Below the pieces are notes generated by a model. It had not been told where the DNA came from and made no database searches. It saw only the letters and a list, made by a program, of their open reading frames with translations. From NCBI GenBank assembly GCA_963643225.1, contig CAVIIX010000026.1, forward strand, positions 1-26,977: DNA of 26,977 nt, given 5' to 3'. Position numbers and translations under genes: made by a program. Source of the DNA: UBA1258 sp963643225. GTDB taxonomy: Bacteria > Bacillota > Clostridia > Lachnospirales > Lachnospiraceae. Each line of letters starts with the position of its first letter. Within the stretch, counting starts at the first letter, position 1. Shown in pieces: positions 1 through 6,193 of this stretch.

Positions 1-28
1 GAACCAGGTCATAAGACCTGGTTCTTTT
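1..28. terminator. Hairpin terminator at the left edge
   Basis: A perfect 10-bp inverted repeat (GAACCAGGTC / GACCTGGTTC, loop ATAA, 1-24) is followed on the plus strand by TTTT. It could end a plus-strand gene lying left of the window. It also lies just past the 3' end of the minus-strand tRNA-Leu and could serve it too, but the minus-strand T-run would fall outside the window. Confidence 0.7.
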
Positions 29-35
29 GTTATGC

Positions 36-120
36 TGCGGAAGATGGGACTTGAACCCACACGATCGCAATGATCACAAGATCCTTAGTCTTGCTCGTCT
101 GCCAGTTCCGACACTTCCGC
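36..120 (-). tRNA. tRNA-Leu (anticodon AAG)
   Basis: Read on the minus strand, this is an 85-nt class II tRNA. The 7-bp acceptor stem is GCGGAAG/CTTCCGC with discriminator A. The anticodon stem CAAGA/TCTTG encloses the loop CTAAGGA, which gives anticodon AAG (decodes CUU, wobble A probably edited to inosine). A long variable arm and the T-arm GGGTTCAAGTCCC follow. CCA is not encoded. A good promoter lies upstream and a hairpin lies 8-12 nt beyond the 3' end, so it is probably a single-gene transcript. Confidence 0.95.
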
Positions 121-148
121 GCACTGTGTTGTTCAACACGCAAATAAG

Positions 149-177
149 ATATTATCATCTGAGTCTTTGAATGTCAA
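149..177 (-). promoter_or_regulatory. Promoter of tRNA-Leu
   Basis: Minus-strand TTGACA (172-177), 17-nt spacer, TAATAT (149-154): a near-consensus sigma-A promoter. The precursor leader holds a 6-bp inverted repeat GTGTTG/CAACAC (126-139) directly upstream of the mature 5' end. Confidence 0.8.
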
Positions 178-245
178 CAAGAAAATGCAAAATTTTCGAC
201 GATATTTTAAACTTTTTTCAAATTGGTACCCTGCTCCTAATTTAA

Positions 246-274
246 TTGAAAAATAACAATAACTATGTTATAGT
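246..274 (+). promoter_or_regulatory. Promoter of the small protein gene at 330
   Basis: TTGAAA (246-251), a 17-nt spacer and TATAGT (269-274) form a good sigma-A promoter. Predicted transcription starts near 281. This shows that the long in-frame extension beginning at 246 is not translated, because it would lie over the promoter. Confidence 0.7.
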
Positions 275-294
275 AAAGTCAACATGGAAGTTGA

Positions 295-314
295 ATTTAG
301 GCGCAAGCCTAAAT
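295..314 (+). promoter_or_regulatory. 5' UTR hairpin with GNRA loop beside the RBS
   Basis: ATTTAGGC / GCCTAAAT (295-302 and 307-314) is a perfect 8-bp stem closed by the GNRA tetraloop GCAA. It ends 2 nt before the ribosome site AGGAG (317-321). It could stabilise the mRNA 5' end or control access of ribosomes. The structure is seen in the sequence; the role is inferred. Confidence 0.6.
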
Positions 315-329
315 CATAGGAGTGACAAA

Positions 330-662
330 ATGAACCTTAATTCAAATATTACAACTTTATTTTCTTCACTTAACAATTCAAGCTCCTACAGCTTTTCTTT
401 AACAGATTATGCAAGCATCAAAAACGGAAGCTACGGTAAGCTTTTAAAAGCCTATTATACCAAGCAGGCAAAAGAAACTGCTGAGGCAACCGATGCTGCA
501 GTCAAGGAAGCTACAGCCGAAGCCTCCGATAAAACAAAAAAAACGGAAAAACACGATACACTTACAAAGCTTTTAAACGATAACGCTAAAAAGACTTACA
601 CAAGCGATGCAAATTATACCGCCACCAATTACGTAAGTTCGTTAGTCGATACCACCATTTAA
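330..662 (+). CDS. Small Ala/Thr/Lys-rich protein of unknown function
   Basis: A 110-residue protein. The start is ATG 330, chosen because TAGGAGTGAC lies 5-14 nt upstream and a promoter lies at 246-274; a longer frame from 246 would overlap that promoter. The N-terminus is Ser/Asn-rich and is followed by DYASIKNGSYGKLLKAYY (about residues 25-42), a motif I remember from uncharacterised small proteins of Lachnospiraceae. A low-complexity Ala/Glu/Lys/Thr helix-like stretch (about 43-80) and a polar C-terminus come next. There is no signal peptide or membrane segment. It is monocistronic, with its own promoter, leader hairpin and terminator, which suggests high expression. Function is not known. 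Confidence 0.8.
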   Translation: MNLNSNITTLFSSLNNSSSYSFSLTDYASIKNGSYGKLLKAYYTKQAKETAEATDAAVKEATAEASDKTKKTEKHDTLTKLLNDNAKKTYTSDANYTATNYVSSLVDTTI

Positions 663-677
663 TTAAATAAGAATTCA

Positions 678-710
678 AAGGGCAGGAGAAATCTCCTGCC
701 CTTATTTTTT
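678..710 (+). terminator. Intrinsic terminator after the small protein gene
   Basis: A 12-bp stem (arm AAGGGCAGGAGA at 678-689, partner at 692-703) is followed by TATTTTTT. It ends the plus-strand gene. The facing permease gene (minus, ends 762) may use the same hairpin, but the minus side has only a short T-run. Confidence 0.9.
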
Positions 711-761
711 TAATAAAACCTAAATATTCTTGACTAAGGCCCTACGTCCAAAGCATAATCA

Positions 762-1532
762 TTACACTATCCCAAAGGTTTCTAAAATGATTTTTAAAAG
801 CAAAATACTTATAACCGTCAGGATAATTATTCTTACTATTTTATTGCCGTTTTTAACTACAAGCCCTGCTCCCAGGAAATTCCCGGCTATGCTGAATAAG
901 GCTGCCACTGTTCCAAGCTTTATATATACAAGGTCGTTTTGTAAAAACACTACAAGAGACGATACATTGGAAGTTAAATTGGCAAGCTTTGTGGTGGTAG
1001 CGGCATCAAGTAAGGTCATGTGGGCAAAGCCCGTATATATTAAAATCAAAAAGGTGCCTGTACCCGGGCCGTAAAAGCCGTCATACATCCCTATAATTAA
1101 AGAAGAAAGCGATACAATGATTATCTGCTTTTTTAAAGGAATCTCTATTTCCGCCCCTTTTTCAAGATTCTTTTTCTTCAATACATAAAAGGCAATAACC
1201 GGAAGTGCCACCATAAGTATTATTTTAAACACTTCATCGCTTACTAAAAGGGCAAGCCTGGCTCCGATTGGAGCCCCGATAAGAGCCATTATTACTGCAG
1301 GCAATCCAAGTGCAGGCTTTGGTCTGTTTTCTTTACACAGTCTGGCGGTTGCAGTGGCGGTTCCAAACACTGCAGAAAATTTATTGGTGGCAACTGCGTT
1401 GTGGGCAGGAATCCCAGCAAATAAATAAGCAGGAAGCGATATAAGACCTCCGCCTCCACCGATTGAATCCACAAACCCTGCAAGAAACACTAACGGGCAC
1501 ACCAGCAAATAAGTCTTTAATGTAATTTCCAT
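762..1532 (-). CDS. TSUP (TauE/SafE) family membrane permease
   Basis: A 256-residue, strongly hydrophobic protein with about eight membrane segments. It shows both halves of the TSUP family repeat. The first is FVDSIGGGGGLISLP (about residues 20-34) with HNAVATNKFSA after it. The second is the equivalent YDGFYGPGTGTFLIL with TTKLANLTSNVSS. Members export or import sulfur-containing anions or other organic anions; the substrate cannot be told from sequence. The length is normal for the family. AAGGTG lies 9-14 nt upstream of the ATG. It lies downstream of the SPFH gene, with repeat R1 between them, so co-transcription is uncertain. The gene faces the small protein gene at its 3' end. Confidence 0.9.
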   Translation of the reverse strand: MEITLKTYLLVCPLVFLAGFVDSIGGGGGLISLPAYLFAGIPAHNAVATNKFSAVFGTATATARLCKENRPKPALGLPAVIMALIGAPIGARLALLVSDEVFKIILMVALPVIAFYVLKKKNLEKGAEIEIPLKKQIIIVSLSSLIIGMYDGFYGPGTGTFLILIYTGFAHMTLLDAATTTKLANLTSNVSSLVVFLQNDLVYIKLGTVAALFSIAGNFLGAGLVVKNGNKIVRIIILTVISILLLKIILETFGIV

Positions 1533-1561
1533 TGTATATTTACACCTTTTTATCTAAAAAC

Positions 1562-1633
1562 TTTATAAAAGCCCAAGAAAACCCACTGCCTAAAGGCAGT
1601 GGGTGCTCCCCCACAAGGTGCTTGATTACAAGC
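1562..1633 (-). repeat. Repeat R1: shortened copy of dispersed family R
   Basis: Read on the minus strand, it matches the last half of the copies at 16485, 23653 and 24946: the GCTTGTAA segment, an AAGCACCT-like segment, the hairpin ACCCACTGCC-TTTA-GGCAGTGGGT (1581-1604), then TTTTCTTG and GCTTTTATAAA. The first half of the family (the CGCAATTTGCTTCGC and GGCACTACGTGCC parts) is missing. It starts directly after the stop codon of the SPFH gene and in the same direction. There, its hairpin followed by TTTTCTT can act as that gene's terminator. Confidence 0.85.
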
Positions 1634-1635
1634 TT

Positions 1636-2592
1636 TTATTTATTTAGTTCCATTATGGTATTTGCATTCTCTCCTAAATAGGTTTCCGGTAATTCTCCGT
1701 TCCAACCGGTTACATAATAGTAATCGACAAGCTCCGGATATTCTCTAAGCATCGCACCTAAGTTGCTCATGATGGCTGCATCCTTAAGACCCTGATATTC
1801 AGCTGCGTCGGCACCAATCTTAGCAACCTCTGCATCAGCCTGAGCGGCAATAATCTGAGCCTGTGCCTGAGCATCTGCTGCAATCTTTACTTTCTCTGCG
1901 TCAGCTTCTGCTTCGATAATAGCCTGCTCCTGCTCGGTCTGAGCTTTTAATTTGTTCTGCTCTGCTACCTGCTTTGCTTCAACGGCATCCGTAAAGGAAT
2001 CTGTAAAGTCGATGTCTTCAATTGAGGTGCTCACAAGCTGTACGTTGTACTGCTTCAAGGATTCAGTCAAAATTTCCTCAACCTCGTTTGATAAAATACC
2101 ACGGGATGCAATCAGGGATTCTGCATTGTATTTTGCAAATACACCTTTAACGGCTTCTAAAATCTTAGGCTGTACTACTTTGTCAAAATAATCAACACCG
2201 ATTGTCTTATAAATGGTCTGAGCGTTTGCTTTGTCAATCTGGTAGTTAACCGTGTAGGTAAGTGTTACTTCCTGAATATCACTTGAGAAACACCCAAGCT
2301 GTAAGGAAGCCTTCTGGGCACGGTTATCCATGTTTGTAACCTTTTTCCAGGGAGCCACAAAATTAATACCTGCTTCGTAGGTTACGTTTTCAACCTTACC
2401 GAAGGTTGTTACTACACCGGTGTGACCGGTGGGCACTACTCTTATGCAGCTTGAAATTAATAGTGCTAAAAATAAAACTAATGAAAGAATTGTTAAAATC
2501 TGAAACTTTGCAGGATTAACGGCTTGTTTTTTAAGTCCTATAAAAACAAAGGCCAAAATAAGAAAAATAATTGAAACAACTAATGCTATCAT
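1636..2592 (-). CDS. SPFH/prohibitin-family membrane protein
   Basis: A 318-residue protein. Two N-terminal hydrophobic segments (about residues 3-20 and 32-50) are followed by an SPFH domain that opens with RVVPTGHTGVVTTFGKVE (51-68). Next comes an Ala/Glu/Gln-rich coiled coil (about 205-275, VAEQNKLKAQTEQEQAIIEAEADAE-like), then a short tail. The architecture is that of prohibitin/HflK-like scaffolds, which form large membrane-bound rings, organise lipid domains and modulate FtsH-type proteases. There is no protease (NfeD) partner next to it. AGGAGG precedes the ATG at good spacing. The upstream DNA has a possible TTGTAA-16-TATCAT promoter. Family assignment is firm; the specific role is not. 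Confidence 0.9.
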   Translation of the reverse strand: MIALVVSIIFLILAFVFIGLKKQAVNPAKFQILTILSLVLFLALLISSCIRVVPTGHTGVVTTFGKVENVTYEAGINFVAPWKKVTNMDNRAQKASLQLGCFSSDIQEVTLTYTVNYQIDKANAQTIYKTIGVDYFDKVVQPKILEAVKGVFAKYNAESLIASRGILSNEVEEILTESLKQYNVQLVSTSIEDIDFTDSFTDAVEAKQVAEQNKLKAQTEQEQAIIEAEADAEKVKIAADAQAQAQIIAAQADAEVAKIGADAAEYQGLKDAAIMSNLGAMLREYPELVDYYYVTGWNGELPETYLGENANTIMELNK

Positions 2593-2685
2593 GTTTTCCT
2601 CCTCATATATGTTTGTTGTCAGACATATGATACTATATTTTTTAAGTTTTACAAATAGTCTTCAAAGAAAAAAAACTCTCCTTAT

Positions 2686-2714
2686 TTTGCTATTTTAGCA
2701 ATTTAGTGTATAAT
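2686..2714 (+). promoter_or_regulatory. Promoter with palindromic candidate operator of the XRE gene
   Basis: TATAAT (2709-2714) has a weak -35 (TTTGCT at 2686 with 17-nt spacing, or TTGCTA at 2687 with 16). The perfect palindrome TTGCTA-TTT-TAGCAA (2687-2701) fills the -35 and spacer. This is the position expected of an operator for the XRE regulator encoded directly downstream. The operator role is inferred. Confidence 0.6.
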
Positions 2715-2746
2715 GAACTTTCAAAGGAAGCTTAAAGGAGTTGGTC

Positions 2747-3262
2747 ATGGGAAAAAGATCCATTAGAGAAAACAAAAATATTTATCAGATAAGCCGTGAA
2801 AATGCAGGTCTTACAAGAGACAAGGCCGAGGAATTGATGGAATACGTATCGGCAGAGCGTATTGAAAAAATTGAATCTAAAAAGAGCCTTCCACATCCTG
2901 ATGAAATCATCAGGATGGCTGAAGTTTACAAAAACCCTACTCTTTGTAACTATTTCTGTACTCACGAATGTCCCATCGGTGAAGTTTATATAAGCGAAGT
3001 GACGGTTAAGGATTTATCCCAGATTACTTTAGAGACCTTAGCTGCCTTAAACACCTTGGAGAATGCAAAGAGCCGCTTTATTGAAATTACCGTTGACGGT
3101 GAAATTTCAGAAGACGAGCTTCCAGATTTTATTAAGATTAAAGAAGAACTTGATAAAATGTCCCAGACCGTAGCTTCCTTAAAGCTCTGGATTGACCAGA
3201 CTGTTGCAGACGGTAAAATTGACACTTCAGTTTTAAAGAAAGTAAAAAATGGGCTCAAATAA
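2747..3262 (+). CDS. XRE-type helix-turn-helix regulator
   Basis: A 171-residue protein. The start is ATG 2747, 7 nt after AAAGGAG; a TTG two codons earlier is less likely. Residues about 5-60 form a lambda-repressor-like (XRE) HTH: IYQISRENAGLTRDKAEELM, then IEKIESKKSLPHPDEIIRMA. Next comes a cysteine cluster, LCNYFCTHECPIG, with Cys spaced C-x3-C-x3-C, possibly a metal or redox site. The rest (about 90-170) is helical and acidic. The last 14 nt overlap the start of birA, so the two are translationally coupled. It may autoregulate through the palindrome at 2687-2701. Whether it controls biotin genes is unknown; the link is the shared transcript only. Confidence 0.85.
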   Translation: MGKRSIRENKNIYQISRENAGLTRDKAEELMEYVSAERIEKIESKKSLPHPDEIIRMAEVYKNPTLCNYFCTHECPIGEVYISEVTVKDLSQITLETLAALNTLENAKSRFIEITVDGEISEDELPDFIKIKEELDKMSQTVASLKLWIDQTVADGKIDTSVLKKVKNGLK

Positions 3263-4028
3263 ATTATCCGAAAACGAAATAAGAAGCCTTCTTCCTAAAG
3301 AGCTTTCTGCTCTCCCAATTCTTGTATACGATGAAATTGATTCTACAAATACCGAGAGCAAGCGTCTCATACAGGAAAAGGGCTTTAATAACGCGCTGGT
3401 GCTTGCAAACTTTCAGACTCAGGGCCGTGGCCGGGTGGGGCACAGTTTTTTGTCTCCAAAAGGAAGCGGAATCTACATGTCTTACATCTTTACACCGAAT
3501 TCTTTAGAGGGTGCAGAGCACGCCACTACAAAGGCAGCCGTTGCGGTTTTAAAGTCCCTTTCACAGCTTTATGACATTACTGCTTCCGTAAAGTGGGTTA
3601 ATGATATTTATTACTGCGACAAAAAGATATGCGGCATTTTAACAGAAGCCGTGACTTCTGGTATAAACAAAGGCTCTTTGATAATCGGCATCGGCATTAA
3701 TTTTAAAAAATTCAAGCTTCCTGATGCTTTAAAGGAAACTGCAGGCTTTCTTCCGGCAAAAGAAAATGTCACAAGAAACCTTTTAATAGCAAAAATCCTT
3801 TCGAATCTGTATCCTGAAACTAAAGACCTTTTAAATAACAGTTACATTAAGGATTACAGGGAAGCCTCCTTACTCACAGATAAAGACATTTCTTTTTATG
3901 AAAAGGAGGTTTTAAAATATGCCCATGTTCTCGACATTGATGAGGATGCCGGGCTTATAGTTAAATTGCAGGACGGCACCGTCACTACCCTTCATAACGG
4001 TGAGGTCTTTACTGTAAGAAAAGTATAA
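3249..4028 (+). CDS. birA: Biotin--[acetyl-CoA carboxylase] ligase, short type
   Basis: A 259-residue ligase that joins biotin, via biotinyl-5'-AMP, to a lysine of biotin carrier domains (acetyl-CoA carboxylase, pyruvate carboxylase and others). It has the catalytic domain DSTNTESKR (31-39), the adenylate loop GRGRVG (59-64; the last Arg of the usual GRGRxGR is His65 here), KWVNDIYY (115-122) and KKICGIL (125-131). A small SH3-like C-terminal domain (about 210-259) follows. There is no N-terminal HTH, so it is a group I enzyme that cannot itself repress biotin genes. The ribosome site is poor and the gene overlaps the XRE gene by 14 nt, which points to translational coupling. Confidence 0.93.
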   Translation: MGSNKLSENEIRSLLPKELSALPILVYDEIDSTNTESKRLIQEKGFNNALVLANFQTQGRGRVGHSFLSPKGSGIYMSYIFTPNSLEGAEHATTKAAVAVLKSLSQLYDITASVKWVNDIYYCDKKICGILTEAVTSGINKGSLIIGIGINFKKFKLPDALKETAGFLPAKENVTRNLLIAKILSNLYPETKDLLNNSYIKDYREASLLTDKDISFYEKEVLKYAHVLDIDEDAGLIVKLQDGTVTTLHNGEVFTVRKV

Positions 4029-4029
4029 A

Positions 4030-4060
4030 AAATCCACGGGCCTAACCCGTGGATTTCGTT
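4030..4060. terminator. Bidirectional terminator between birA and the Hpt gene
   Basis: An 11-bp stem AAATCCACGGG / CCCGTGGATTT (4030-4040, 4046-4056) has loop CCTAA. The plus side continues CGTTTTC; the minus side continues with a six-T run. It serves both convergent genes, the minus one better. Confidence 0.88.
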
Positions 4061-4073
4061 TTCTTCTTAGTCA

Positions 4074-4427
4074 TTAAAAGAGCTGTTCAAGTACATCAAC
4101 AACTGCCTGGTATTTGCTTATTAATTTTTCATGATTTTCTTTCACGAAATCAATGTGTCCTGCCTTGCCCTCAAGCTCTGAGGACTTAGCCATTTCAGAG
4201 AGTTCGTCGGCACCAATCTGACGTGCCGCATTCTTTAAGCCGTGAGCCTCGATAATGTAGCGGTTCATATCGCCTGAAGCCATCAAAGCCTTCATAAGTG
4301 GGATTTTTTCTTTTCCCTCATCCAAAGCTGTTTGAAGTACTTCACGATAAATATCTTCATCGCCGATGCAAAGCTCTAATGCTTCATCTAAATTAAACCC
4401 ATAACTTCCCAAATCACTGATCTGCAT
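4074..4427 (-). CDS. Stand-alone Hpt (histidine phosphotransfer) protein
   Basis: A 117-residue all-helical protein. Its core motif AHGLKNAARQIGADELSEMA (61-80) places the phosphorylatable histidine at His62, the HxLKxxxxxxGA signature of Hpt domains in phosphorelays. It relays phosphoryl groups between a hybrid kinase receiver and another response regulator. No kinase or receiver domain occurs anywhere in this window, so its partners are encoded elsewhere. The length is typical of a single Hpt domain. AGGAGG lies 6 nt before the ATG. It follows the DUF1836 gene by 60 nt without an obvious terminator, so the two are probably co-transcribed. Confidence 0.88.
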   Translation of the reverse strand: MQISDLGSYGFNLDEALELCIGDEDIYREVLQTALDEGKEKIPLMKALMASGDMNRYIIEAHGLKNAARQIGADELSEMAKSSELEGKAGHIDFVKENHEKLISKYQAVVDVLEQLF

Positions 4428-4487
4428 ATGTGCCTCCTGATAAATGTGTGTAATATTACCCCCGTAACCTACGCACCGACACTTTAA

Positions 4488-5192
4488 TTATTTTTCCTTC
4501 TTTGCTTTTTCTTTTGCCTTCTCTGCTTTTATATCTACAGAGATATCGTACTTGTTGCTGCTCTCTTTCTCTTTTTTCTCGTCTGTTTTCTCTTCGTTGC
4601 GATGTTCCCTTAAGGAATCAACAATTTTCTCTATCATGAGTTTTTTAATAAAAACGTCACAACCTAATTTACATACGAACGCATAGAGCTGAAGGTAGTC
4701 TCTATCGCTTTCCGGGGCATCCTCGAATTTACCGCAGGAATCCTTGTACTGTTCAATTACCTCATTGCAGATATCCGAAAACTGGATGCTCTTGTCATCA
4801 AAAATTTCACGGTACACCTCTTCAATTCCGTAGTCGGAACCGTTATCAAAAAATTTTGAAACAATGGGGTCCATTAAATCCTTAATGTCATTTATCTGTA
4901 GTATACTCTTAAAGTAATAAATCATAATTAAAATTAAGAGATGCTCTTTATTATACTTTTTTCGTACCGGAGGGGGAATGACATCGTTCTTGGCATAATT
5001 ATTAATCATGGTCTTTGTCATAAGCTTTTCATCCGTGTGCACACGGGCGCTTGACTTAAGGCGTTCGTCCATGAAGGTTGTTACCTGGTCCATGTAGAGA
5101 TCTATATTTGGAATCTCTTCCGGCTTTATGTAATTCATCTTTGCAAAGCTTTCAACTATACTGTTTAAAAGATCATCTGTGTCGATAGTCAT
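4488..5192 (-). CDS. DUF1836 protein (putative MerR-like DNA-binding)
   Basis: A 234-residue protein. Residues about 45-115 match the DUF1836 pattern: LMTKTMINNYAKNDVIPPP, then VRKKYNKEHLLILIMIYYFK, then LQINDIKDLM. This resembles the winged-helix core of MerR regulators, in which a short motif names a growth- or signal-linked helix, so DNA binding is likely but unproven. The middle is helical and acidic. The tail (about 200-234) is a charged Lys/Glu low-complexity stretch. It has its own promoter (5248-5276) with an inverted repeat in the leader, is divergent from yerC, and probably shares a transcript with the downstream Hpt gene. Its targets are unknown. Confidence 0.82.
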   Translation of the reverse strand: MTIDTDDLLNSIVESFAKMNYIKPEEIPNIDLYMDQVTTFMDERLKSSARVHTDEKLMTKTMINNYAKNDVIPPPVRKKYNKEHLLILIMIYYFKSILQINDIKDLMDPIVSKFFDNGSDYGIEEVYREIFDDKSIQFSDICNEVIEQYKDSCGKFEDAPESDRDYLQLYAFVCKLGCDVFIKKLMIEKIVDSLREHRNEEKTDEKKEKESSNKYDISVDIKAEKAKEKAKKEK

Positions 5193-5220
5193 GGTATTTA
5201 CCCTGAATCTTGAATATATT

Positions 5221-5276
5221 GAAGTGAGCTTAAAATTTGTTCACTTCATTATATGGTATTTCAAACTACTTCTCAA
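5221..5276 (-). promoter_or_regulatory. Promoter and leader inverted repeat of the DUF1836 gene
   Basis: On the minus strand, TTGAGA (5271-5276), a 17-nt spacer and TATAAT (5248-5253) form a strong promoter. Directly downstream lies the perfect 7-bp inverted repeat GAAGTGA-N13-TCACTTC (5241-5247 and 5221-5227), covering the predicted start site. It could be an operator or a 5'-end RNA hairpin. Confidence 0.7.
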
Positions 5277-5304
5277 GTTCAAATATTAAGAATTATTTTA
5301 CACC

Positions 5305-5357
5305 TTTACTTTAAAACTTTAGTATGTTAAAATGTGAAGGAACTGGTAAATGTTCCT
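5305..5357 (+). promoter_or_regulatory. Promoter and leader hairpin of yerC
   Basis: TTTACT (5305-5310), 17 nt, then TGtTAAAAT (extended -10, TAAAAT at 5328-5333). Just downstream, AGGAAC-N8-GTTCCT (5338-5357) can form a hairpin that ends at the base next to the ribosome site AGGAGGG (5358-5364). The hairpin may sit at the 5' end of the mRNA and tune ribosome access. Confidence 0.65.
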
Positions 5358-5373
5358 AGGAGGGTTTGTATAG

Positions 5374-5670
5374 ATGAACAAAAAAATTAAAACAGAAGCA
5401 GTTGATTATCTATTTGATGCTATTCTATGCCTGGAAAATTGCGAAGAATGTTACAGTTTTTTCGAAGATTTATGTACAGTTAACGAACTCTTGTCCTTGT
5501 CACAGCGTTTTGAAGTAGCTTCCATGCTTAAGTCAGGTAAGACCTACATGGAAATAGCCGAAAAGACCGGTGCTTCAACCGCCACCATCAGCCGTGTCAA
5601 CAGATCCTTAAATTACGGCAATGACGGTTACGATTTAATCTTCTCAAGAATGGATAAAAAAAATAATTAA
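5374..5670 (+). CDS. yerC: YerC/YecD family TrpR-like regulator
   Basis: A 98-residue helical protein. LCTVNELLSLSQRFEVASML (about residues 34-53) leads into a helix-turn-helix, KTYMEIAEKTGASTATISRVNRSL (56-79). This is the TrpR-superfamily layout of YerC/YecD, small DNA-binding dimers. From memory, Gram-positive members have been proposed as amino-acid-responsive repressors, including of histidine genes; nothing in this window proves which ligand. AGGAGGG lies 9 nt before the ATG. It is monocistronic, divergent from the DUF1836 gene, and closed by the terminator at 5726-5755. Confidence 0.9.
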   Translation: MNKKIKTEAVDYLFDAILCLENCEECYSFFEDLCTVNELLSLSQRFEVASMLKSGKTYMEIAEKTGASTATISRVNRSLNYGNDGYDLIFSRMDKKNN

Positions 5671-5677
5671 GATAATA

Positions 5678-5723
5678 TTTTTTACCATATATGGAATTGC
5701 AACGCTATTTCCTATGGGTAAAT
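5678..5723. repeat. Repeat B3: degenerate copy of palindromic family B
   Basis: TTTACCATATATGGAATTGC, AAC, then GCTATTTCCTATGGGTAAA form an imperfect palindrome. It matches the B copies at 10260 and 12630 in the order T-run, ACC, TAT, GG, AATTGC, loop, mirrored arm, A-run. This copy is the most worn. It lies in the convergent gap between yerC and the bactofilin gene, beside a separate terminator. Confidence 0.65.
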
Positions 5724-5725
5724 AA

Positions 5726-5763
5726 AAGAGCTTAAGGAAAAATCCTTAAGCTCTTATTTCTGT
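5726..5763. terminator. Bidirectional terminator between yerC and the bactofilin gene
   Basis: A perfect 13-bp stem AAGAGCTTAAGGA / TCCTTAAGCTCTT (5726-5738, 5743-5755) has loop AAAA. The plus side continues ATTTCTGTTTT and the minus side TTATTT. It serves both convergent genes. Confidence 0.88.
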
Positions 5764-5777
5764 TTTCTTTTTCCGTC

Positions 5778-6182
5778 TTATGCTTTTGCAGGCTTTTCTT
5801 CTGCCTTTGCCTCGGACTTAGCTTCTGTTGGCTTATCACCTGTCATTTCACATGTACCCTGGAAGATAGCGTTTTCATCTACAATAAGGCTCTTTGTGTG
5901 AATATTACCATAAATTCTGCCGCTTGCGTTAGCTTCGATTTTATTGGAAGCGTAAAGCTCGCCATAGACTTCACCACCGACAAGAATGTTGTTGGCTTCA
6001 ATCTTGCCGTCTACCTTACCACCGTTACCGATAATAAGCGTGCCTTCTGAAATAATGTTTCCTTTTACGAAGCCTTCTACTCTGAAGGTTTCCTTGGTAC
6101 GGATTGTTCCTTCGAATTCAGTACCTTTCCCGATTACGCTGTTTACTTTGCTTGCTACATAATTGTCAGCTTTGTTTCCCAT
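5778..6182 (-). CDS. Bactofilin (cytoskeletal beta-helix polymer)
   Basis: A 134-residue bactofilin. The start is the second ATG (6182): it lies 7 nt after AGGAGG (6190-6195), while the ATG at 6188 is only 1 nt away. The core (about residues 15-105) is a right-handed beta-helix of repeated short strands: FEGTIRTKETFRVEGFVKGN, GTLIIGNGGKVDGKIEANN, GGEVYGELYASNKI, GRIYGNIHTKSL. A disordered Ala/Lys/Glu tail follows, as usual. Bactofilins polymerise without nucleotide and place cell-wall enzymes. Its ribosome site overlaps the stop codon of the LytM-like gene, so the two are coupled and probably work together at the membrane. Confidence 0.95.
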   Translation of the reverse strand: MGNKADNYVASKVNSVIGKGTEFEGTIRTKETFRVEGFVKGNIISEGTLIIGNGGKVDGKIEANNILVGGEVYGELYASNKIEANASGRIYGNIHTKSLIVDENAIFQGTCEMTGDKPTEAKSEAKAEEKPAKA

Positions 6183-6193
6183 ATTCATACCTC

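Noticed and set aside
190..215. A sigma-28 (flagellar) promoter before the small protein
   Set aside because: CGACGATAT resembles the -10 but no TAAA lies at the right distance; a better sigma-A promoter is nearer.
246..329. Upstream extension of the small protein gene
   Set aside because: It overlaps a TTGAAA-17-TATAGT promoter and has no ribosome site; ATG 330 has AGGAG.
730..1074. A 114-codon plus-strand frame
   Set aside because: It is antisense to the TSUP permease and has no start signals.
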